Origin: Pigmentiphaga litoralis
GTDB lineage: Bacteria > Pseudomonadota > Gammaproteobacteria > Burkholderiales > Burkholderiaceae_B
Direction of reading: 5' to 3'
Assembly (NCBI RefSeq): GCF_013408655.1
Contig: NZ_JACCBP010000001.1
Coordinates: 3,968,001-4,032,000 of the forward strand
DNA length: 64,000 bases
The position numbers and the translations under genes were made by a program. The notes beneath the pieces were generated by a model. It was not told the origin of the DNA and did no database searches. It was given only the letters and a program-made list of their open reading frames with translations. Every line of letters begins with the position of its first letter. Position 1 is the first letter of the stretch. This document shows positions 44,010-52,440 of this stretch, in pieces.

Positions 44010-44105
44010 GCGGGTCTCCTGGCGGTTGTTGGAAGTGTTCTGGACAATATCCGCGAGTGTCTGCCCGTCCCCCCGATTCGTCCAAGACTTATGGAGTGCT
44101 CTTCC

Positions 44106-44120
44106 ATACCTTTAAGGTAT
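44106..44120. promoter_or_regulatory. ATAC-N7-GTAT site upstream of catA
   Basis: ATACCTTTAAGGTAT matches the ATAC-N7-GTAT consensus of BenM/CatM-type LysR regulators and extends to a perfect 17-bp dyad (44105-44121). A second dyad TATGGA-N7-TCCATA (44090-44108) overlaps its left edge. The position, about 97-111 bp before catA, fits activation of catA by a muconate-responsive regulator encoded elsewhere. Confidence 0.65.
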
Positions 44121-44228
44121 GCCGATGGCGCTGCAGCAGGGGCGTGAGGGCATGTAAAACCCCGAACTATCGCTTATTGCGGGCGTCTGACACTAGCCTG
44201 CAGACGCGGCCGCCGGTTGCAAAGTGTA

Positions 44229-44265
44229 TTGGCGCAGGCGCTTCAAGGACTGTATATTCGTACAG
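44229..44265 (+). promoter_or_regulatory. SOS promoter: -35, -10 and LexA box
   Basis: TTGGCG (44229-44234), a 17-bp spacer and TATATT (44252-44257) form a sigma70-type promoter. CTGTATATTCGTACAG (44250-44265) covers the -10 element and has the CTGT-N8-ACAG form of the LexA operator. Transcription would start at about 44264-44266, at the GTG start codon itself, so the mRNA may be leaderless. LexA repression and induction by DNA damage are inferred. Confidence 0.75.
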
Positions 44266-45935
44266 TGGAAACGATCAAGAAACTGGCCATTCTGGCCGAC
44301 GCGGCAAAGTACGACGCGTCCTGCTCCTCCAGCGGCACCGAAAAGCGCAATTCGGTGGGTGGCCGCGGCATCGGCTCGACTGAAGGCGCCGGGATCTGCC
44401 ACAGCTATGCGCCCGACGGGCGCTGTATTTCGCTGCTCAAGATCCTGCTGACCAATTACTGCATCTACGACTGCCTGTACTGCGTCAACCGCGTCACCAG
44501 CAATGTGTCGCGCGCGCGGTTCAATGTCCAGGAAGTGGTGGACCTGACGCTGGACTTCTACCGGCGCAACTGCATCGAAGGGCTGTTCCTCAGCTCCGGC
44601 ATCATCCGCAATCCCGACTACACCATGGAACAGGTGGTGGAAGTGGCGCGGATCCTGCGTGAAGACCATGATTTCCGCGGGTACATCCACCTCAAGACCA
44701 TTCCCGACGCCAGTCCCGAATTGCTCGAAAAGGCCGGCAAGTATGCCGACCGCCTCAGCATCAATATCGAACTGCCCACGGTGGACGCCCTGCATTCGCT
44801 GGCGCCGGAAAAAGACAGCGCCGCCATTCGCCGGTCCATGGCGCGGCTACGCATCCATATCGATGACGCCAAAGAGGCGTCCAAGCCCACCCGGCCCATC
44901 TCGATGGCCGGCGTGTCGCCCTCGCGCGTCAAGCCCGTGCGCTTTGCACCCGGCGGCCAGAGCACCCAGATGATCGTGGGCGCCGATGCGGCCGACGATC
45001 GCACCATCCTGAACACCAGCGCCACCCTGTACGGGTCGTACCGGCTCAAGCGCGTGTACTACTCCGCCTTCAGCCCGATCCCGGACTCGTCCAACGCCCT
45101 GCCCCTGAAAGCGCCGCCCATGGTGCGCGAGCACCGCCTGTATCAGGCGGACTGGCTCATGCGCTTCTACGGATTTGCGCACGACGAAATCGTGCCGACT
45201 GGCGACGGCATGCTGGCGCTCGATATCGATCCCAAGCTGGCCTGGGCGCTGGCGCATCGCGAGCAATTTCCGGTGGACCTGAACAAGGCGCCCAAGGAAA
45301 TGCTGCTGCGCGTGCCTGGCCTGGGCGTCAAGACGGTACTGCGGCTGCTGCAGACGCGCCGCGTGCGACGCCTGCGCATGGATGATCTGCTGCGGCTGCA
45401 CGTGCCACTCAAAAAGGTCATGCCTTTTGTGTCGGTGATCGATCACCATCCGGGCAAGACGCTGGATGCCGCCAACCTGGCGCAGCGGCTGCGCCCGCCG
45501 CCGGTCCAGTCGTCGCTGTTCGACGCGGCGGCGGGGGTCGAGATGGACGAGGCGCAGGCAGCGGCTGCGGCAGCGTTGCCGGCGCTGCCTGCCGGCATGG
45601 CAGCCGCGGCGGTGGATCTGGCTGGCCTGACGTCGTGGGGTATGGACGACGCGGCGGATGGTCGGTCGGGCGACCCGCGAGTGGCTCGGGCATTGCAGCA
45701 AGAAGCGTGTGAAGCCCTGGCGATGAATGCGTCGCTGGAACTGGGTGCGGGTTCGGCGGCACCGTGGCAGTTGACGCCGCCGGCGTCGGGTGCAGGCGGG
45801 TCGGCTTCGGGGACTGCGGCATCTTCTCAGTCACTGCCGAAGGCGCCAGCCAAGGCAGCACCGGCCGCCACGCGCCGCCGCAAGGCCGCTGTCGTCAACG
45901 AAGCCGCCGAGCACACTGCCGACCTGTTCGGCTGA
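44265..45935 (+). CDS. Radical SAM protein linked to UdgX (putative DNA modification/repair)
   Basis: About 556 residues. The 4Fe-4S motif is C66-X3-C70-X2-C73 (TNYCIYDCLYCVNR). The N-terminus (LAILADAAKYDASCSSSG) and the helix-hairpin-helix-like region (DLNKAPKEMLLRVPGLGVKT, about residue 345) mark the UDG-linked radical SAM family (rSAM_link_UDG, TIGR03916 as I recall). Beyond about residue 420 is a low-complexity Ala-rich tail. The GTG at 44265 is the only start that keeps the conserved N-terminus without long extension. The biochemical reaction is unknown. The LexA box and the udgX gene three bases downstream imply DNA repair. Confidence 0.88.
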   Translation: METIKKLAILADAAKYDASCSSSGTEKRNSVGGRGIGSTEGAGICHSYAPDGRCISLLKILLTNYCIYDCLYCVNRVTSNVSRARFNVQEVVDLTLDFYRRNCIEGLFLSSGIIRNPDYTMEQVVEVARILREDHDFRGYIHLKTIPDASPELLEKAGKYADRLSINIELPTVDALHSLAPEKDSAAIRRSMARLRIHIDDAKEASKPTRPISMAGVSPSRVKPVRFAPGGQSTQMIVGADAADDRTILNTSATLYGSYRLKRVYYSAFSPIPDSSNALPLKAPPMVREHRLYQADWLMRFYGFAHDEIVPTGDGMLALDIDPKLAWALAHREQFPVDLNKAPKEMLLRVPGLGVKTVLRLLQTRRVRRLRMDDLLRLHVPLKKVMPFVSVIDHHPGKTLDAANLAQRLRPPPVQSSLFDAAAGVEMDEAQAAAAAALPALPAGMAAAAVDLAGLTSWGMDDAADGRSGDPRVARALQQEACEALAMNASLELGAGSAAPWQLTPPASGAGGSASGTAASSQSLPKAPAKAAPAATRRRKAAVVNEAAEHTADLFG

Positions 45936-45938
45936 TCC

Positions 45939-47612
45939 ATGGCGGGCGGATTTTCCGGAGACTTGTTCGACGCGCCGCCCGGCCCCGGGCAGGCCGCGTC
46001 CGATCCTGGCGCCACGGGTCATACCGCGACCGCTGCGAGCGATCACGGCGCCAGCGCGCATACCAATACCCCCCGTGTCATCACCCTGGATTCCCAGGTG
46101 GACCTGGCAGGCTTTCGCCGCCACGCGCGCGAACTGCTCCGCGAGCAGATCCCCCCCGAAGCCGTAAGCTGGCAGGTGCGCGATGTCGCCACGTCCGACC
46201 TGTTTACGCAGGTGATGCCTGAGGATGACGGCGCGGCGGTGAACGCGGTCAGCGGTGCGGCAACGGTATCGCCGCACACCCGCCAGCCCGCCTCCAATGA
46301 CGCGCCGGCCCTCGACATTCGTGTTCCCGCCGACTTCCTGACACTCTGCAAGACCGCCATCCTGCACAGCGCGCCGCAACGCTTTGGCGTGTTGTATCGC
46401 CTGCTGTGGCGCCTGGTGCGCCAGCCCGATCTGCGTCACGACACGTTGGACCCCGATCGCGTTTACCTGGAAAACCTGGCCCGTGTCGTGCGGCGCGACA
46501 AGCACAAGATGACGGCGTTTGTGCGCTTTCGCACCGTGCACGACGACACGTCCGACCAGCCGCTGCATGTGGCCTGGTTCGAACCCGACCATCACATTGT
46601 CGAAGCCACAGCGCCGTTCTTCCAGCGCCGCTTTGCGCAGATGCGCTGGGCCATCATGACGCCGGAACGGTCGGTGCAGTGGGACGGCAAGGCGTTGTCG
46701 TTCGGGCCCGGCATGCGCCGCGACCAGGCGCCTCCGGCCGATGCGGGCGAGGCGCTGTGGCTGACCTATTACGAAAACATCTTCAATCCGTCGCGCCTCA
46801 AGGTGCAGGCGATGAAGAACGAAATGCCGCGCCGTTACTGGCACAACCTGCCCGAAGCGGTGCTGATCGAACCCCTTGTGGCCGAGGCCAGCCGCCGCAG
46901 TGCCGGCATGATCGCGCAAGCGCCGACCGCGCCCCGCAAGCCGCGCCCCGTGGTGACGATGACGCATGCGCCGCGCGACGGCGCCGCGATGCCCAGCCGC
47001 GGCATGTCATTGCCGGAACTGCACAATGCCGCCCAGCGCTGCCGCGCCTGCCCGATCGGCCATTCCGCCACGCAGGTCGTGTTTGGCGAAGGCCGCACGC
47101 CGGCGCGGCTCATGGTCGTGGGCGAGCAGCCCGGCGACTATGAAGACCTGCAAGGCCGGCCTTTTGTCGGGCCCTCGGGCCAGCTGTTCGAACGCGCCCT
47201 GACGCAACTGGGATGGTCGCGCGACGCGCTGTACGTCACCAATGCCGTCAAGCACTTCAAGTTCGAACTGCGCGGCAAGCGCCGGATCCACAAGACGCCG
47301 GCGCAGGCCGAAGCCGATGCATGCCTGCAGTGGCTGGAAAGCGAGATCGACCTGGTCAAGCCGCAGGCCATCATTGCGCTGGGCGCCACCGCCGCGCGGT
47401 CGCTGATGCGGCACCCGGTCGCCGTGACGCGGGAACGCGGCCAGTGGCTGCAACGCGCCGATACCCGGCCGGTATTGATCACGCTGCACCCGTCGGCCCT
47501 GCTGCGCATGCAGGACGGTGACAAGGACGCGGCCTTCCGCCAGTGGCTGGACGATCTTGCCGCTGCCACGCCCTACGCGATGAGCCCGGGCGACGCCGAA
47601 CTCGTTCCTTGA
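45939..47612 (+). CDS. udgX: UdgX-family uracil-DNA glycosylase fused to SAM-linked domain
   Basis: 557 residues. The N-terminal part (about 45-290, ITLDSQVDLAGFRRHARELL) is the radical-SAM-linked domain (TIGR03915 as I recall). The C-terminal part (about 335-540) is a family-4-like uracil glycosylase with C-RACPIG, GEQPGDYED (395-403), the UdgX-specific KRRIH loop (447-451) and HPS (517-519). In UdgX the loop His, here His451, links covalently to the uracil-DNA site, making a suicide-type enzyme. The start is three bases after the radical SAM stop, so the two are one SOS-controlled unit. Confidence 0.92.
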   Translation: MAGGFSGDLFDAPPGPGQAASDPGATGHTATAASDHGASAHTNTPRVITLDSQVDLAGFRRHARELLREQIPPEAVSWQVRDVATSDLFTQVMPEDDGAAVNAVSGAATVSPHTRQPASNDAPALDIRVPADFLTLCKTAILHSAPQRFGVLYRLLWRLVRQPDLRHDTLDPDRVYLENLARVVRRDKHKMTAFVRFRTVHDDTSDQPLHVAWFEPDHHIVEATAPFFQRRFAQMRWAIMTPERSVQWDGKALSFGPGMRRDQAPPADAGEALWLTYYENIFNPSRLKVQAMKNEMPRRYWHNLPEAVLIEPLVAEASRRSAGMIAQAPTAPRKPRPVVTMTHAPRDGAAMPSRGMSLPELHNAAQRCRACPIGHSATQVVFGEGRTPARLMVVGEQPGDYEDLQGRPFVGPSGQLFERALTQLGWSRDALYVTNAVKHFKFELRGKRRIHKTPAQAEADACLQWLESEIDLVKPQAIIALGATAARSLMRHPVAVTRERGQWLQRADTRPVLITLHPSALLRMQDGDKDAAFRQWLDDLAAATPYAMSPGDAELVP

Positions 47613-47752
47613 GGCATTGGTTCAGAATGACGGCTGCGGCCGGCGTCGCCTGGGGCGTCCAGGGTAGCCAGGGCAGTGCCGAATCTGCATTCTTCGCCCT
47701 GCAGCGCCGGTCCGATCCGCCAGCCATGTCATTCCTTTCCAAGAAGCCTTCG

Positions 47753-48712
47753 ATGTTCAACGCCCTCTCGCCGTCGCACCTGTTGCACTTGAGCAAGCTG
47801 ACCCTCCTTGCAGCCTGCCTGTCGTTCCAGGCCGCAAGCGCGTCCGACGCCGTGCCAGCCCCGCAAACGGGCAACCTTGCGGCTCCCCCGTCAAGCCAGC
47901 TTCCCACGACATCGAACCAGCCCCGGATCCAGGAATTTGTCATGACGTCCCGCGACGGGCAGGACTACCAGATTTCCATTTCCGCCCCGGCGGACGAACC
48001 GCCCCCTTCGGGCTATGGCGTGATGGTCGTGCTCGATGCCAATGCCTACTTCGGCACGGCAGCCAACGCCATGGAACTGATCCGGCAATTCCCGTTGGTG
48101 CCCGAGGGCGGCAAGCTGGTCGAAACCGCGCCCACGCTGGTGGTCGGCGTGGGTTACCCCAAGGGCCAGGTAATCAATGGCGTCCGCCGCACCCGGGACT
48201 TCCTGCAGCCCGCGCGCAACCCGGCGTCGCTGGAACGGCTGCGCGGTCCCCAGCCCGGCGGCGCCGATGCGTTCACAACCTTCCTGACGGAAGAACTGCG
48301 CACCGCCATCGCGGCGCGATTTCCTGTCAATGCCAAGCGCCAGACGCTGGCCGGGCATTCGCTGGGCGCATCCTACGTGCTGCAGGTGCTGGCGGAACGG
48401 CCCGATGCATTTCAACGGTATGTCGCGATCAGTCCCGCCGTGTGGTGGGACGACAGCCGCATCCTGACCGACCTTGCCAGCGCCAGGTTCGGCAACGCCA
48501 AGGTGATGCTGACCATGGCGCAAGACGAATGGCCCGGATGGCCCGTGGGGTCGACCGAAATGCTGGACGGCGCGCGCGCCGTGCGCGATGTGCTGCTGAA
48601 GGCCGGCTTGCCTGGCGAAGCCTTGCGTTATGTCGAGATCCGCGATCAGGACCACATGACCACGCCGTTCGCCGTCATGCCGATGGCGACCCGCTTTTCG
48701 GCACTGCCTTGA
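47753..48712 (+). CDS. Secreted alpha/beta hydrolase, esterase (IroE/Fes-like)
   Basis: About 319 residues. An N-terminal signal (LSKLTLLAACLSFQAASAS) suggests export to the periplasm. Putative-esterase fold: VMVVLDANAYFG, nucleophile elbow AGHSLGASYVLQ, VAISPAVWWDD, and His in QDHMTTPF near the end. The arrangement resembles trilactone siderophore esterases such as IroE. No siderophore genes are nearby, so the substrate is open. An ATG 27 bp upstream (47726) is an alternative start; neither has a strong ribosome site. Confidence 0.8.
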   Translation: MFNALSPSHLLHLSKLTLLAACLSFQAASASDAVPAPQTGNLAAPPSSQLPTTSNQPRIQEFVMTSRDGQDYQISISAPADEPPPSGYGVMVVLDANAYFGTAANAMELIRQFPLVPEGGKLVETAPTLVVGVGYPKGQVINGVRRTRDFLQPARNPASLERLRGPQPGGADAFTTFLTEELRTAIAARFPVNAKRQTLAGHSLGASYVLQVLAERPDAFQRYVAISPAVWWDDSRILTDLASARFGNAKVMLTMAQDEWPGWPVGSTEMLDGARAVRDVLLKAGLPGEALRYVEIRDQDHMTTPFAVMPMATRFSALP

Positions 48713-48805
48713 CGTGACGAATATCCCCTATGCTTGCGGGAACAATATCTGCTGAGTGCGGGCGTACGGCCGCACGTGCGGCCTACCCTTTTCCTGGAGC
48801 ATCAC

Positions 48806-49843
48806 ATGAGTCTGGTCGACACCTTGAAGTCTGTCGTCGGCATGGATCCCACCAAGCATGCCGACCCGGACATGCTGACCGTCCTGGATGCGCTCAAGCG
48901 CCTGGAGCCCAAGCCCCTGCAAGACCTGGAAGCGCCTGAAGCGCGCCGCCAGCCCGGTCCGGCCGACGCCGTGCGCAAGGTCATGCTGGAGCAGGGCATC
49001 TCGCCGCCGCTCAGCGATGTCATCACGCAAGACATCACCATCCCTGGCCCGGGCGGCAACAATGCCGCGCGGGTGTATCGGCCGGAAGGCATCGGCCCCT
49101 TCCCCGTCATCCTGTACTTTCACGGTGGCGGCTGGGTGATCGGTGACATCGATACCTACGATGCCACGCCCCGAGCGATCGCCACACTGACCCGCTGCAT
49201 CGTCGTGTCGGCCCACTACCGGCAGGCGCCGGAACAGAAGTTTCCGGCCGCGCATGCTGACGCCAACGCCGCCTACGACTGGCTGCTGGCCAACGCCGCG
49301 TCACTGGGGGGAGATGGCCACCGCGTTGCCGTCATGGGTGAAAGCGCCGGTGCAAATCTTGCAATCAACGTCGCCATCTACGCGCGCGACTACGACCTGC
49401 TGCCGCCGGCCCACCAGGTACTGGTCTACCCGGTCGCCGGCAACGATACCGGCACGGCGTCGTATCACGAAAATTCCAACGCCCGCCCCCTCAGCAAGGA
49501 CATGATGCTGTGGTTCATCGAACAGGTCGTCCGCACGCCTGAGGACAAGAACAGCACACTGATCAATGTGCTGGGCGCGGACCTGAAAGGCCTGCCGGCC
49601 ACGACAGTGATCACGGCCGGCATCGATCCGCTGCGTACCGATGGGGAAAAGCTGGTGGAGCGCCTGCGAGAAGCCGGCGTGCCGGTCGAACACCAGAACT
49701 ACGAAGGCGCCACCCACGAGTTCTTTGCCATGGCGACCGTGGTGCAAGCCGCCAGGCATGCCCAGGCCATGGTGGCCGCCAAGCTCAAGGCCGCCCTGGG
49801 CGTGCCCGATACGGCGCCCGCGGCGGGCTACGTCGTCAGGTAA
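48806..49843 (+). CDS. Alpha/beta hydrolase, hormone-sensitive-lipase group
   Basis: 345 residues. The HSL hallmark HGGGWVIGD forms the oxyanion hole; the nucleophile is in MGESAGANLA; Asp (TAGIDPLRTDGE) and His (GATHEFFAMA) complete the triad. No signal peptide; cytoplasmic carboxylesterase. CTGGAG precedes the start. Its last 16 bases overlap the end of the converging nadM gene. Confidence 0.9.
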   Translation: MSLVDTLKSVVGMDPTKHADPDMLTVLDALKRLEPKPLQDLEAPEARRQPGPADAVRKVMLEQGISPPLSDVITQDITIPGPGGNNAARVYRPEGIGPFPVILYFHGGGWVIGDIDTYDATPRAIATLTRCIVVSAHYRQAPEQKFPAAHADANAAYDWLLANAASLGGDGHRVAVMGESAGANLAINVAIYARDYDLLPPAHQVLVYPVAGNDTGTASYHENSNARPLSKDMMLWFIEQVVRTPEDKNSTLINVLGADLKGLPATTVITAGIDPLRTDGEKLVERLREAGVPVEHQNYEGATHEFFAMATVVQAARHAQAMVAAKLKAALGVPDTAPAAGYVVR

Positions 49844-50889
49844 CCCGCGCCGGCATCGGTGATGCCAAGAAAGTGGTCCAGCATGTGAAAGTGGTCATCG
49901 TGAAAGCGGTCTTCCATGGCCGCCAGATCGGCGATCGTCACCCACTGCGCTGACGCGGCGTCGTCTCCGCCCCGCACCTCGGGCAGCTCGTCGCTGTCCA
50001 GTTCAAAGTAATGCGCATGGGTGATGATGCGGCCGCGCTGACTGCGATCGGGGTGATCGAACACCGCCACATTGCGCAGCGCCTGGGCCAGGTCGCTTTC
50101 CAGCAGGCCCAGGTGCGTTTCTTCACGCAGCTCGCGTACGGCCGACTGGTAGACCGTTTCGCGTGCTTCCAGAAAGCCGCCCGGCACGGCAAACAGACCC
50201 TTGCCTGGCGCCTGTCCCCGCTGGATCAGCAACACGTGGTCCTTGCAACGAAGCACGGCGTCTACCGTGGTGAAGACCGGTGGATACGGCGCCATGGCCC
50301 ACTCGGCCTTGTAGGCGCGTAGCGTGCGCCACTCTTCCGACAAGGGCAGCAGGAACGGCAAGGCCAGCCACGCGCGAAGGAAACTCAGCGTGCCCGCCGG
50401 CACGTGCGGCGCCACCACGGCCAAGGCGGCCTCAGGATCGTCCTTGCCCTGGAACAGCGCATCGCGCAGATGGACGGCATCAATGGCGCCCATCCTGTCC
50501 TGCGGCATCAGGTTCCAGCCCGGAAAGCGCCGCAGATAATCGCTGGTCGCATCCTTGAAGTGACCGATCAGCCCGATCCGCGCGCCCTGGGCGGCAATCT
50601 TGCCGACCTCGCGGCGCACCGCGGCCACCCATCGCGCATCGTCGTAGTAGTCGCGCATCGACACGAACACCATTCGCGCCTGCTCTTCAGGCGTCAGGTT
50701 CAGATTGATCATTGCGATCCGTTCGTCGCGCGTGAACGGGTTGCGCGGCGTGCGCGCCTGATGGCAGGACCCAAGCACCACCACGCATTGTTCGCCGCGT
50801 TGCAGGCCCTGCTGCAGCAGCGCCAGGTGTCCGAGATGGAAGGGCTGGAAACGCCCGATATAGACCGTCAGGTCATGTTCATACGCCAT
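49828..50889 (-). CDS. nadM: Bifunctional NMN adenylyltransferase / Nudix hydrolase
   Basis: 353 residues. Residues 1-180 are the NadM nucleotidyltransferase with GRFQPFHLGHL (ATP site) and a late SEEW segment; residues about 205-345 are a Nudix domain with the box GGFLEARETVYQS plus VRELREETHL. It makes NAD from NMN and ATP and probably hydrolyses ADP-ribose. GAGGA precedes the start. It is directly downstream of the nicotinamidase-like gene, giving a short NAD-salvage operon. nadV is not in the window. Confidence 0.94.
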   Translation of the reverse strand: MAYEHDLTVYIGRFQPFHLGHLALLQQGLQRGEQCVVVLGSCHQARTPRNPFTRDERIAMINLNLTPEEQARMVFVSMRDYYDDARWVAAVRREVGKIAAQGARIGLIGHFKDATSDYLRRFPGWNLMPQDRMGAIDAVHLRDALFQGKDDPEAALAVVAPHVPAGTLSFLRAWLALPFLLPLSEEWRTLRAYKAEWAMAPYPPVFTTVDAVLRCKDHVLLIQRGQAPGKGLFAVPGGFLEARETVYQSAVRELREETHLGLLESDLAQALRNVAVFDHPDRSQRGRIITHAHYFELDSDELPEVRGGDDAASAQWVTIADLAAMEDRFHDDHFHMLDHFLGITDAGAGYLTT

Positions 50890-50962
50890 GCTGTCCTCGA
50901 TGATTCTTCAAGACGTGATCGTCTGGTTGCAGGGTTCGCCGTGCGCGGGCCCATGGGCGGCG

Positions 50963-51862
50963 TCACGCACGGGCCGCACCGGGTGCATCGCCCGCCGCTC
51001 CGGCCGTCATGGCGTCCAGCACCCGCGCCACGCCATGGCTGTCCGCGAGATGCACGCCGCGTTCCCGCATGGCCGACAGAAATGACGCCTGCGCCGCGTC
51101 GAACTGCCCGACCGGGCTCATGCAATCCGTCAGCAGCACCATGCGCCGGGCACGGTCGGCGGGCAGGTAGTCCAGCAGATGTTCCGTGGTGGCCTTGACG
51201 CAATGGCTGCCCGCTTCCCCCGCCACCACCAGCACATCGGCCGCGGCCGCCCAGTCCACCAGCCCCTGGTTCACCTGCGTGCCGGGGTCGGTATCGTCAG
51301 GCACTTCGGCCAGTACCGCGCTGTAGTGTTCCGTCCAGGCGTTCATGCCCTTGCGCCAGGTTTGCCTGGAACGCCCCGTTGCAGCTTCCCAGGCACCTGC
51401 CGCCGTACCCACGGCCGCGTGGACCTGATGCCCCCAGGTTCCCATCTCGCAATGCACCGGCCAGACCATCAGGCGGTAGCGGCCGCGTCGTTCCAACTCA
51501 TCCAGATAGGTCAACGCGCGCGGCAGCGACGCGGCGTCCCGGGGCACCACGCTGCCGGCACGAACCTCGGCCGCCGTCACTTCGGTAAATGGCGCCACGT
51601 CGCTGCCGTCGCCGTGTTGCCAGAAGGTCGGATGCGCAATGTCCAGCCGATGATGACTGTCGAGCGTGACGCCGATGTCGGTCAGCGTCGTGCCCATCGT
51701 GTCGATCACGCCGGCCAGCCGCAGCATGTCGGCATGCGCACCGGGCACCGGCAAGCTGGGCGCCACACCCGAAGGAACGGCATCGGCGGGCAGATCGCAG
51801 AAATCGTTCTGCGGATCGATGATCAGCAGGCGGACGTCAAAGGAAGAAGCGGTAGCGGACAT
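50963..51862 (-). CDS. Nicotinamidase-like cysteine hydrolase
   Basis: 299 residues, isochorismatase-like fold. Catalytic Asp in IIDPQNDFCDLP, metal region DSHHRLDIAHPTFW, Lys/Trp region VWPVHCEMGTWGHQVH, and nucleophilic Cys in GEAGSHCVKAT. It is longer than PncA (about 210) because of inserts. I take ATG 51862; a TTG four codons upstream is less likely. Being cotranscribed with nadM, it likely feeds nicotinate or a related amide product into NAD salvage. Confidence 0.82.
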   Translation of the reverse strand: MSATASSFDVRLLIIDPQNDFCDLPADAVPSGVAPSLPVPGAHADMLRLAGVIDTMGTTLTDIGVTLDSHHRLDIAHPTFWQHGDGSDVAPFTEVTAAEVRAGSVVPRDAASLPRALTYLDELERRGRYRLMVWPVHCEMGTWGHQVHAAVGTAAGAWEAATGRSRQTWRKGMNAWTEHYSAVLAEVPDDTDPGTQVNQGLVDWAAAADVLVVAGEAGSHCVKATTEHLLDYLPADRARRMVLLTDCMSPVGQFDAAQASFLSAMRERGVHLADSHGVARVLDAMTAGAAGDAPGAARA

Positions 51863-52000
51863 GGCGGCAGGCAATCAAGGCGTAAAAGTCAGGGACGTGC
51901 TGGGTACACTACACGACTTCCTTGCAGACGACACCGGGTCGGCCGCTTCGGGCCGGACACTTCTGTCCACCCGGCGCAGCCACCGACCCGCTCCGCCACC

Positions 52001-52297
52001 ATGAAAAAGATTGATCCCCACACTCCTGTCGAAACCCTCAAAGTCCATGTCACCGGCCGCGTCCAGGGCGTCGGCTACCGCCTGGCCACCGTCCGCCGCG
52101 CCCACCTGATCGGCGCCCGCGGCTGGGTCCGCAACAACGACGACGGCTCGGTGGAAGCCCTCGTCCAGGGCACGCCCGACCAGGTCGACCAGATGCTTGA
52201 ATGGCTGCGCCAGGGGCCACCCGGCGCACGGGTCATCGACCTCACCACCGAAACCCAGTTTTCCGACCGCCGCTACGAAAAGTTCGAACAGAACTAA
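52001..52297 (+). CDS. acyP: Acylphosphatase
   Basis: 98 residues, standard size. Both active-site elements are seen: VTGRVQGVGYR (phosphate loop and Arg) and GWVRNNDDGSVEALVQG (catalytic Asn). It hydrolyses acyl phosphates such as carbamoyl phosphate. No ribosome site is obvious before the ATG. Divergent from the nicotinamidase-like gene. Confidence 0.95.
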   Translation: MKKIDPHTPVETLKVHVTGRVQGVGYRLATVRRAHLIGARGWVRNNDDGSVEALVQGTPDQVDQMLEWLRQGPPGARVIDLTTETQFSDRRYEKFEQN

Positions 52298-52382
52298 ACC
52301 TTTTGCCTGCGCGACACGCCGGGTAACAACTCGGCATGGGCCGGCGGGCCGGATCGGCATTCGGATCGCGGTAAGGTAAAGC

Positions 52383-52416
52383 GGGCTGTCGAGCGCATGG
52401 GTGCGTTCGACGGCCC
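52383..52416. other. 15-bp stem-loop in the leader of the next gene
   Basis: GGGCTGTCGAGCGCA (52383-52397) pairs with TGCGTTCGACGGCCC (52402-52416) through 13 Watson-Crick and two G-U pairs, with loop TGGG. No T tract follows. It ends 24 bp before the next start codon, so it could act as a structured leader or an mRNA end for acyP. Confidence 0.55.
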
Positions 52417-52440
52417 GTCTTGTCCTAGCTTCCGGTGACC

